This document shows, piece by piece, positions 23,301-35,300 of a stretch of 64,000 nucleotides of DNA (its first letter is position 1; each line of letters starts with the position of its first letter). A program made the position numbers and the translations under genes. Source of the DNA: Sophora flavescens (taxonomy: Eukaryota > Streptophyta > Magnoliopsida > Fabales > Fabaceae); NCBI GenBank assembly GCA_030762895.1, contig CM061066.1:14255751-14319750 (forward strand), in the 5' to 3' direction. The notes beneath the pieces were generated by a model. It did no database searches. It was not told the origin of the DNA and was given only the letters and a program-made list of their open reading frames with translations.

Positions 23301-26300
23301 ATACCTGTTTAGCAGTCTGAGTGGTTAGAAGTATACTGAACTGAGAAAGTTCCATTCCAAGCAGAAGCAAATACAGACAGAAAAATGAGTAGAACGAACT
23401 TGAGATGCATGCATACATATATAAAAATATCGTGAAGGCTACATATAAAATCAATATAAAAGCATATCAAAAAAGTGGTTTCCCATAAGGGAGGAGCAAA
23501 CCATGAACCATCCGAAGCTTGTACTTTTTCAATAAAGGCAGCAGCTTTTTCAATACAACAATCTATTTCTTCTCGACGATGCCCAGGATATAATTTCTGA
23601 AATGATGCCAAAGCTTGAATTGCCGCCGAGGTACATTCCACATAACTATAGAATATAGAATAAGGAAATATTATAATATTAAATTTTGAAATAGTAGGAT
23701 TGGGGGAATGGAAGAGGGATACAGAAACTGGTGAATTTGATAGCTTACGGATAATCAATAACAATGTCGCCAAAAGTTTCAGCAGGATTGATTATCTGAC
23801 AACAGAAAAGGCATTATCAATGTGTATGTATATCTTTAAGTTAATCCAAAAACAACTTCCCAAATTCTCAAGACAACTATTTAGTCCTAATTCTGAAACC
23901 AAAAGGAAAGTCCAATGAAACCTGAAAAGGTTTATTGATTTTATTCCTAAACAATGATTCAATATGTAGTAGCTTTTGTGGTATACTGGCATCAATCCAA
24001 AAACTTGTCGATATCTGACACATGAATGGAAAAAAGTATGTGGTTCTTAGTTTTAGCAGATTTTGTCATATGCTCTATTATACACGGCGTAGCCTAGTTG
24101 TTTATTTCCAATTCTCCATGATAAAGGTTTTATATACAAAGAAGAGTTTTATAGACAAAAAGTACCTAAAAACAAAAACCAAGGGATGTGTTAAATATAA
24201 TTAATGTGGACGGTGTGGACGGTGGAGTCTTATTCTTTGTATATCTCTCCTAGGATTTTGTATAGATAATTATTGTTCTCTAGGAATCAGATTTTCTATC
24301 TCGTTGTCAAGTGTATATATATTGTCATATTGGAATGGAAATATACAGAACATACATTCAGTTCATATACTTTATCTTGGTATCCAGAGCTCTTTTTGTT
24401 CCTGGTTAGTATTGTTTGGGGTTCAGCTACAGTGCCGACCCATCGTATTTTTTGGGGTTCAGCTACAGTGCTGACCCACCTTTTTTTAGTTGTCCGGTGA
24501 CCGGAGTAACACCGGCAACCCCCTCAGAAGTTGCCGACCGGAAGACCCACCGAGCGCCGCCTCCATACGTGCCCTCACGCGCCACCGTCAGATCTTCACT
24601 CTCTGGCATGTGTGATCCACGCGCCGCCTTCCCGGCCGACTTTTCTGCCGCCGATTGCACCGCCGTGTTCGCCGCCTCCTCCCGGTTCTGTCTTGCCCCT
24701 GTTTGGTGTCTGGGTCTACTGTTTGGCCCCTATTTGGTGTCTTTTTCAGTTTTTCAGTGAGTATTTTTGTGTTCCTTTGGTTTGTTCACTGACGCTCTTC
24801 CATGGCAGCAAAGAAAAGTTGGGTTTCCTTTGCTTTTTCTGGGTCCCCCACCATTACTTCCGAGAAGTTGAATGGTAAGAATTATGTGAGTTGGCGTGAT
24901 GCTGTTGAGGTATGGTTTCTGGGTCAAGGTTTGTCTGATCATCTCACCAAAAAGGTTGCTGATATTGCTGCAACTGAGAAAGAAGAATGGCAACGGGCTG
25001 ATTATCAACTTGTATCATTGTTGTGGCAGTCCATTGAACCAAGGTTAATGGTGCATTTTCGTCCATACAAAACATGTTGCGAGATCTGGAAGAAGGCTCA
25101 AACTGTTTATGCTAATGACATACAACGGCTATATGAGACAATTCATAATTTGGCAACAATGCAGATGTCTGATCTTGACTTGCCCAACTATCTGAACAAG
25201 GCACAATCCATTTGTGAGGAAGTCAAATTGATGCTAGTGAATGATAATGCAAAAAAGATGTCGGATAAGCTGGATAACATGCTTATGGTTTTTGTTCTTC
25301 ATGGCCTTCACAAAGACTTTGAATCTGTTCGAAATCAAACTTTGACCAATCCAGATATTCCTACTGTAGAGGACCTCATTGATCGATTACTTCGAGTTCC
25401 TTCTCCAGCAGCTTCCATTGGAGTTGATTCTCATACAGGATCAGAGTCTTCGATTTTTATCTCAAACTCAACCAACCGAGGGGGTCGAAGTCATACTCAT
25501 GGCCGTAGAGGTGGTGGTCGTGGCAGAGGTGGCCGAGGTAACCTTTATTGTTCGTATTGTAAGCGAGATGGACACACTCAAGATCGATGCTACTCCCTAC
25601 ATGGATTCCCAAATAAAACCGCTAATATAGCTCAGTCTCATGAACCTGTTATTGAACACAAGATTGAACTCAAGAAGGATCACCTTTTGACTGCCAATGA
25701 ATATCAGGAGTACCTTCAGTTTAAAGCCACTCAACAGGCTTCTTCGGCCACCATTGCTCACACTGGTAATTCTACAGTTTGTCTCTCTCAATCTGCATCT
25801 GTTGGATCCTGGATTCTTGACTCTGGTGCTTCTGGTCACTTAGCTGGTAATCCTTCTCTTTTCTCTAAACTGTCATTCCCTAAAACTGCTCACCATATAA
25901 CCCTTGCCGATGGGTCTAAGACACAGGCCGCTGGTATTGGACAAGCCTCACCTCTTCCTTCCTTATCCTTAAATTCAGTCTTGTTTGTGCCCGAGTGTCC
26001 TTTTAATTTAATTTCCATTAGCAAGATTACTCGCACTTTAAACTGTTCCATTACCTTTAACTCGGATTCCTTTCTTATACAGGACCGGAGCACGGGAGAG
26101 ATGATTGGAGCTGGATCTGAATCACGAGGTCTCTACTACCTCCAACCTTCCTCTTCCACCATATGCGCTGTTTCAGGTTCGGCTGATCTCCTTCATCGTC
26201 GTCTAGGTCATCCAAGTTTGGACAAGTTAAAACAGATGGTCCCTCATCTCTCACATTTGAAAACAATGAACTGCGAGTCATGTCAGCTTGGAAAGCATGT

Positions 26301-29300
26301 TAGAGCCTCTTTTCCTAGTAGTTTCAATAATCCAACTAGGGCCCTTTTGATCTTATCCATTCCGATGTTTGGGGTCCCGAGTCGTGTTACTTCGCTTTCG
26401 GGGATATAGGTACTATGTTACTTTCATTGATGATTTTTCAAGATGTACCTGGTTATTTTTAATGAAAGATCGTTCTCGCTTATTTGATGTTTTTCAAACC
26501 TTTTGTTCCACCATAAAGAATCGGTTTGGAAAAACAATTCATATTTTGCGCAGATGATAATGCAAAAGAATACTTCTTTACATCTTTTAAATCCTTTCGA
26601 GTTCTCATGGCATCATACATCAGGTCTAGTTGTCCTCACACACCACAACAAAATGGTGTTCTTTGAGCGCAAACATCGTCATCTTGTTGATACAGCCCGA
26701 ACTCTTTTTAATAAATGTCAATGCACCCTTGAAGTTTTGGGGGATCTTTGTTCTTCACGCTCGTTATTTGGTAAATCGCATGCCATCCTCTGTTTTGGGT
26801 AATAAAATCCCTCACTCTCTTTTATTTCCCACAGATCCCCTTTATACTGTTCCCCCTCGTGTGTTTGGTTCCACCTGTTTTGTCCATGACCTCTCTCCAG
26901 GTAGTGATAAATTGTCGGCACGAGCTATTAAATGCATCTTTCTTGGGTATTCTCGAGTGCAGAAGGGATATCGATGTTATTCTCCTTCTACACATCGTTT
27001 TTATGTATCCGCGGATGTTACATTCTTTGAGGACACTTTTTTCTTTGACACCTCAGCTACATCCGACTCCACTCCATCTCAGGTCCTTCCCCTTCCTCTT
27101 TGTGATGCTCCATCACCACAGGATGATCGTCCATTGCGACGATATGGTAAATTTTATGAGCGTCGAGTTCCTACAGCTCCGGAGGACATACCTACTATTG
27201 ATCCTCATGATTCAGCTCCTGCTCCAAATGCTTCTCCCACTACGGTCCAACCTGACACTTCCGCTGACTTACCTATCTCCCTTCGAAAAGGTACACGCTC
27301 TACTATTAATCCTCATCCCATTTACAATTTTCTGAGTTACCATAGATTATCTCCTTCCCATTTTGCCTTTGTATCTGCCTTGCCCTCTGTTACCATTCCT
27401 AAGAATGTTCAGGAAGCACTATCTCATCCAGGTTGGCGACAGGCAATGATTGATGAGATGATAGCTTTGGAATCTAATCTTACATGGACCCTTGTTTCCC
27501 CTCCTGTTGGGAAATCAGTCGTTGGTTGTCAATGGGTGTTTACTGTTAAAGTTGGTCCTGATGGGCAGGTGGATCGCTTGAAAGCCCGACTGGTAGCAAA
27601 GGGCTACACTCAGATCTATGGTCTGGATTATGGTGATACTTTTTCTCCCGTTGCTAAGATGGCATCTGTTCGTTTGTTCTTGTCTATGGCTGCCATGAAA
27701 CACTGGACTTTATATCAGCTGGATATTAAAAATGCATTCTTACATGGTGATTTGGAGGAGAAGATCTATATGGCGCAACCACCTGGGTTTATTGCTCAGG
27801 GGGAGTCAGATCTTGTTTGCAGACTACAAAAGTCCTTGTACGGCTTAAAACAGTCACCTCGTGCTTGGTTTGGGAAGTTCAGTAAAGTTATCCTGCAATT
27901 TGGCATGATTCGTTGCGAGGTTGATCATTCTGTATTCTTTAAATGCTCATCCTTAAAAAAACGTATTTATCTTGTGGTATATGTGGATGATATTGTTATT
28001 ACAGGTGATGATCAAGAAGGCATTAAGGAGTTGAAGCAACACTTATTCAAACATTTTCAAACCAAAGATCTTGGAGGATTACGTTACTTTCTTGGGATTG
28101 AAGTAGCCCAATCAAGAACAGGTGTTGCTATTTCTCAGAGGAAATATGCCCTTGACATTCTAGAAGAAACAGGGATGCTAGATTGTAAACCTGTTGATAC
28201 TCCTATGGACCCAAATGTAAAGCTTCTACCTAATGAGGGGGAGCCCTATCCTGACCCAGGCAGATATAGAAGATTAGTTGGGAAGTTAAATTATCTCACC
28301 ATGACTCGACCCGGACCTTGCTTTTCCAAATCGATGTCGTAAGTCGGGTTTCTCAACTCACCCCGTGATAGTCATTGGAATGTAGTTGTTCTGGATCCTA
28401 AGATATATCAAGGGATCACCTGAAAAGTGGATTGTTTATATGGACAGGGGTCATACTAATATCATCGGGTATACAGATGCGATTGGGCAAGCGATGTCAC
28501 GATAGGAGGTCCACTTCAGTGCTCTTGTGTTCTTATTGGAGGTAACCTGATTTCATGGAAAAGTAAGAAGCAGATCGTTGTTGCAAGATCAAGCACGAAG
28601 GCAGTATCGTGCTATGGCCAATACTACTTGCGAACTTCTATGGCTAAAATATTTGCTCCAAGAGTTGAAGTTTTGTGAGATAGGTCCTATGGAACTTGCT
28701 TGTGATAACCAATCAGCTTTATATCTTTCTTCGAATCCTATCTTTCATGAAAGGACCAAGCATATAGAAGTTGATTGTCACTTCATACGGGAAAAGATCC
28801 TCACGGGCATCATTAAGACTTCCTTTGTGGGTACTAGAGATCAGCTTGTAGATATAATGACCAAGTCTTTACGGGGTCCTAGAATAGCATATATATGTGA
28901 CAAGCTGGTTGCATCAGACATATATGCTCCAGCTTGAGGGGGAGTGTTAAATATAATTAATGTGGACGGTGTGGACGGTATGGACGGTGTGGACGGTGGA
29001 GTCTTATTCTTTGTATATCTCTCCTAGGATTTTGTATAGATAATTATTGTTCTCTAGGAATCAGATTTCCTATCTCATTGTCAAGTGTATATATATTGTC
29101 ATATTGGAATGGAAATATACAGAACATACATTCAGTTCATATACTTTATCTGGATGTATTCCACTCTTCATATGGGAAGATAAACATGTCCACATGCCAT
29201 TTCATGTTTCACATTTCAAAGAAGATATGCTAAAAAATAATGAGAACATGCTAAATAATAAAAGACGGCTACCTCCAAACATTTATAAGATCTTGTGAGC

Positions 29301-32300
29301 TCATATGTTGCAAAGCCCCCATCTGTATTCTGCAATGATGGAAAGAAAAAAATACATCTTTGGATAATGCCATTGATTCTCCAAACAAATTGAATTGATT
29401 TTATAGAATAACTAGTTGCTCAGCCCATCCATCATGCGTTATAGTCAAACAAACAATATAGAAAAAGTAGAATATATACTTCATTTAGCATTGTGAGAAT
29501 GATCGAACTAGACCAGAAGTGAGTAGAAAATATGGCATTATTGAGATACTATGGCTTCCCAGGTATTTGAGAGACCTAGACTCTCTTCCCCCTCCCTCCC
29601 TTTGTGTGTGTGTATGTGTGTTTTATACTACTCTACAATATACTACTCTACAACTACTAGTAGCTAACTTATGCTAACAGTCCCCTCCCTAACAGTTATT
29701 CTGTTATTTTCTGTTTACTCAAGTTTCTAACAATACTCTCCCCCAACATTCACCTTATCCTCAAGGTGAACAGATGGTGTTAGCTGAAATTAAATTCCTC
29801 CGGGGTCACCTTATTCTGATGGATTTGGATCCTTTCCTTTTTTACTCTCATGTTTCTTCTCATATTGGGAGAGAAAGAGATAAAATTAAATTTGAATGGA
29901 CCCCACAAACAAAAACAAATTTTGTTTCTCTCTCTCTCTCTCCCAACATGAGAAGAAACATGAGAGAAAAAAGGAGAGGATCCAAATACTATTCTAATAT
30001 GGTATTAGAACAACCACCAACCACTAGGGTTTGTTACTCAGGGAGAGTCTTTTGGCTTAGTCTGCCATCTCCATAGGTCTCTATAAGGCCTTGAACAATT
30101 TCCTCAAGCTTGATTTGGTAGATTTAGTATTGTGGTTCAATGGTTTGGCATGATTCAGAGTGAAGCTGGTCACTCTGTGTTTTATCGTCACACACCCTAT
30201 CATCACACGTGAAGGACATTGTTACCACTGACAACAATCATCATGACATAACTCGAGTAAAACATCTTTTCCATCACTTTCAGACCAAAGACCTTGGCAA
30301 ACTCCATAATTTCTTGGGAATTGAAGTGGCTCAATTTAAGGATGGTATATCCATCTCATAGAGAGAATATGCTATGGACATCCTAGAGGAAGCAAGTTAG
30401 TTGAAAGCAAGGCCTATTCATACTCCTATGGATACCAATGTCAAACTTCTAGCCGGATCAGGGGAGCCACTATTAGACACAAGAAGGTAGAGAAGAATGG
30501 TTAGCAAACTAAACTACCTCATTGTTACTCCTCCAAGCATCTCTTTTGCAGTGAGTGTGGTTTGCCAGTTTTTATATTCCCCGTGTGAGGGCCATTGGGA
30601 TGTTTTGATTTGTATCCTAGAATATATTAAAGGAGCTCTAGGAAAAGGTCTCATTTATGAGGATAAAGGGCATACTTAGATAGTTGGATATTTAGATGTT
30701 GATTGGGCATACTCTCCTACTAATAGAAGATTCACTTCTGGGTTCTCCATACTCATTGGGAGCAACCTAATATCCTGGAAAAGTAAGAAGCAAAATGTGA
30801 TCGCAAGGTCAAGTGTTGAGGCATAATATTGAGCCATGGCATCCATCACTTGCGAACTCATCTGATTAAAGCAACTTTTTAATTAGCTTCAATTTGGGGA
30901 GACTAAACACATGACACTTGTTTGTGACAACCAAATTGCATTACATATTTCCTCCAATCCTGTTATCCATGAAAAGGCCAAACGCATTGAGGCAGATTGG
31001 CATTTTACCCAAGATGTCTTAACTGGAGACATCACCAGTGGTTTTGTCAATACAAATTATCAACCGGTAAATGTTTTCACTAAATCTTTGACAGGTCCTC
31101 TGATAAACTATCTTCCCACCAAGCTTGGCGCATATGACCTATATGCCCCAACTTTAGAGGGTGTGTTGGAAACATGTATTTATGCATATTTGTCCAGATT
31201 CATTGTATAAGTTAACCAAATCATGTAATTAAGGTAATTATAATCTCTGTATTTATTACCTTATATTCAAGCCTATGCTCTGTTGTTGAGACACTGTGAT
31301 TTCATTACATGTCCCTCTTTTCTCTCTATTCTCAAAAAGCTAAAGCTCCCATTAATGCATTCAAAACTTAGTTTAATTCATGCCCAAACTGAAGGTTTAT
31401 TAGCATCTCACCATATGTTTAGGCTTGTGGAAAGGATGAGATATCAAATACATATACCATTCTTACTTTAGTGGTTTTCACTAAAAAAATTTATATTTCT
31501 CAAAACAAGGGATACTAATAGAGTAAGGCTATGTAATAGAGTTATCCTCTGCTGTTAGCAATTAGGAAAGTTAGTTTCTCTCTACAGTTAGGACAGTTAC
31601 TATCCTAACTGAATAACTGCTCTGCTGGCTAGTATATATATATAGCCAAAGGTGTACACAGTATTGAATAAATCAATGAGAATCAGTATACACAAATTCT
31701 CTGTTTTTCGTTTTTCCTTCTCATGAATTTCTCTCATTATGGTATCATGAGCTAATTTTCTGGGCTCGTTCTTCTTCTTCATTCTAATCGAGTTCATCGC
31801 GATCTTCCATGGCTGCCACAGTTCCCAATCCATTCGATATTCCTACTCCGGAGCTTCGACAACCGCTTCAACACCATCACCATCAACCTTACAATCTTCA
31901 ATGTCCATCAAACTTGATGATCACAACTTTCTCGTTGTGGAAGCAAGCAAGTAGAAGCCGTCATAATCTCGCACAAACTTCATCGATTTGTAGTAAATCC
32001 ATCGATTCCACCACAATTCACTTCGAGACAACTCGCGCTAGGGATTGAGTCCGATGAGTATCAACTCTCCGGATCGCTCAGGACCAAATGCTGTTCACAT
32101 GGCTCCCGAACTCGATCTCTCCATCCATTCTTCCTCGATTCATTGGTTGCAAACAGTCCTGGCAAGTTTGGGACAAAATTCACAAGCATTTCCATGCACA
32201 CTTGAAGGTCAAGGTGCGTCAATTTCGCTTCAAATTGAAAAACACCAAGAAAGGCACACGCATGATCTCTGAATACCTAATGCGTATTCGTGCCCCTAAT

Positions 32301-35300
32301 CGAATCTCTCCAAGCCATTGGCGATCCTCCGCCACAGAGCAGATCACATTGATACTGGCCCTCGAAGGGCTTCCCGAGGAATATAGTTCCTTCGTGATGA
32401 TGATCTTTACTAGGCGTAGTCGCCTTCGATTGATGAGGTCGAATCTCGCTTCTAATGCAAGATGCTCAACTTGCGAGGTTTAGACAAGAATTATCGTCAC
32501 CTTCGCCATCGCTAATGTGGCTCAAGCACCGAATCTGGGAAATCTGTCGCATCGCTTGATTATCGCAGAAATCGGAGTGGTTTTCGCAGTAATAGCTCGG
32601 GGGTCGTGGTAGTCGAGGACGTGGCGAGGTGATCGAGGTCGTGGGCGCAGGTGGTCCTAAACCTACATGTCAACTTTGTCATAAGTATGGCCATGAAGCC
32701 TTCAATTGTTGGTATCGATTTGATGATACCTTTGTTCAAATTCAAAGACCTCCACCTCAAGCTTTCAATCCACTTCGGTCCAAGCTATACTCAGACCTAC
32801 AACTCTCAAGAATACAATCAAGGTGCTCAAAGCACTGCTCCAAGATTTCCACCCTCCCAGCAACAACCTAGTGCCAACTTAGTAATGCAGCAACCACAGT
32901 TTGTTCCAAATACTCAAGAACCTCTGCAAAGACAATTTGATCCTCAAGCATGGTTCCCAGATTCTGGTGCATCTCATCATATTACTGCTGATTCCAATAA
33001 CTTCACTCAAAGCAGTCCCTTTGGAGGACAGGACCAAGTGTTAATGGGTAACGGCCAAGGTCTCTCAATTGACTCTATAGGTTCTTCCAAAATTTTCTCT
33101 CCTACTTGTCCTCAAACGGTTTTTAAACTTAATAATCTCCTCCTTGTTCCTAATATAACTAAGAATCTAGTTTCTGTTTCCAAGTTTGCCCGTGACAACA
33201 ATGTTTATTTCGAGTTTCACCCATTCTCTTGCTATGTGAAATCACAGGGCTCTAGTAAGATTCTTCTTCATGGTTCCCTAGGAGGAGATGGACTCTACAG
33301 CTTTGAAAACATCAATATTCTAAAGGAACCCTCCACCTCTTGCTTCCAACATACTGTTTCAGCTGCAGCTTCTATCAAACCTTCAGCTCCATCCTCAGGT
33401 GTCACCAATTCAACTAGACCCTCTGCTGTATCTAGTAGTTCCTTTGCCACTTGGCATTATAGACTTGGACATGCAAACAATAATGCTGTAAAAACCATTC
33501 TTCAACTTTGTAATATTCCATCATTGAATAAAACATCCTATGAATTTTGTAATGCCTGTTGCATTGGTAAATCCCATAGACTACATGCTCCCCCTTCTCC
33601 CACCATTCATCCTACTCCCTTTGAACTAATCCACAGTGATTTGTGGGGACCTGCACCATTCACTTCTTATGGTGGCTATTCCTACTATATTACATTTGTT
33701 GATGCTCATACAAGATTCACATGGATCTATTTTTTAAAGCAGAAATCGGATGCCTTGACTGCATTTAAACAATTTTTAACTCTTATTGAAACTCAGTTTT
33801 CTGCCAAAATTAAAGCTTTGCAGACATATTGGGGAAGGGAATTTCGACCCTTCTCCAAGTACTTAACTGAGCTCGGCATCTTGCACAGACTAACCTGTCC
33901 TCACACCTCCCATCAAAATGGGACTGTTGAGAGAAAGCATCGTCATATAGTTGAAATGGGGCTCACTCTTCTCTCCCATGCTTCTCTACCTTTAAAATTT
34001 TGGGACCACAGTTTTACACATGCTGTTCATACAATCAATGACTTCCCACTGCAAAGATTAACTTCACACTCCTCTCCCTTTTCATGCCCCTGTTTGGCAC
34101 TATACCGATTACTCTACCTTTCGGGTCTTTGGTTGTGCTTGTTTTCCTTTTCTTAGACCATATAATCAACACAAGTTTGATTTCGAGATCCTCCGAGTGT
34201 GTCTACTTAGGCCTCTCTCCTCAACATCGAGGCCACAAGTGCCTTGACTCTAATGGCCGTATATATATTTCAAAGGATGTTTTGTTCAATGAATCTATGT
34301 TTCCCTACCTTAAACTCTTCCAATCACATTCTGTCTCATCTGTTTCTCACCCCGATTCTTACCCTTCTACTATACCTGTTCCCACATATCCTCCTCTCGC
34401 ATGCTACTCCTATAACTCAAAGCATCCTCCTTCTCCCTTGCATCTTTCACCTAGTGTTTCGCTACTATTAATGACATTATAGGAACCACTCCCGCTCAAT
34501 CTGCCTCGGTGTCTCATGAATCCTCTAGTGCTGAACCTTCTCCTTTGCCTCTTTCACCTAGTATTTCTATCACCTGTGCACATCGTGACAAGCGATCCCG
34601 CATCTTCTCCTATTCCTCCACAAACCGCACCTATGTCTCCCGCAACCTCTAATCCTACAACATCTAGTACTACTTCTTCCGACACTCCATCTCCACCGCA
34701 CCTATCAATCTCCATCCTATGATGACAAGATCCAAAATCGGACACTTGCCTCCTAGAATATTCTTGAGTCATGTTGAGCCTCATTCTCACAAGGAGGCCT
34801 TGGCTAGTCCACAATGGCTTCAAGCCATGCAAGATGAGCATAATGCTCTCATTAAAAATAACACTTGGTCTCTAGTAACACCTTGCCTCCAAACAGAATC
34901 GCTATTGGCTGCAAGTGGGTTTATCGAGTGAAGGAAAATCCTGATGGTACAGCCAACAAATTTAAGGCTAGGCTAGTTGCCAAAGGCTTTCATCAACAAA
35001 GATGGTTTTGATTTCTTTGAAACCTTCTCTCCTAGGTTAAACCTCGTCACTATTCTGGATCATTCTTACCCTAGCCCTCACAAACAGATGGGCAATTAAG
35101 CAAATTGATGTAAACAATGCTTTCTTGAATGGTGTTCTCAGTGAGGATGTCTATATGATGCAAACCACCCGGGTTTGAGCACAGTGACAAATCTCTTGTT
35201 TGTAAGCTTCACAAAGCTCTCTATGGCCTCAAGCAAGCCCCTCGAGCTTGGTATGAAAAGCTTGCCTCCACTCTTCTGCAATTTGGATTCCTGGCCAGCA

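Larger units (their letters stand above)
24184..29156 (+). mobile_element. Ty1/copia element in CAS intron 12 (Copia-2), with TSD
   Basis: Bounded by 5-bp duplications GGATG (24184-24188 and 29152-29156). LTRs are 24189-24377 and 28945-29151, starting TGTTAAATAT. The primer site TGGTATCCAGAGC (24378-24390) follows the 5' LTR, and a purine tract (TTGAGGGGGAG) precedes the 3' LTR. It is opposite in sense to the CAS gene. The LTRs differ by an 18-bp tandem-copy change and about two substitutions, so the insertion is recent, yet its coding region has several frame breaks. Confidence 0.95.

Noticed and set aside
24463..24760. Pro-rich frames in the Copia-2 leader
   Set aside because: GC-rich untranslated leader between primer site and gag; frames on both strands, no domain.
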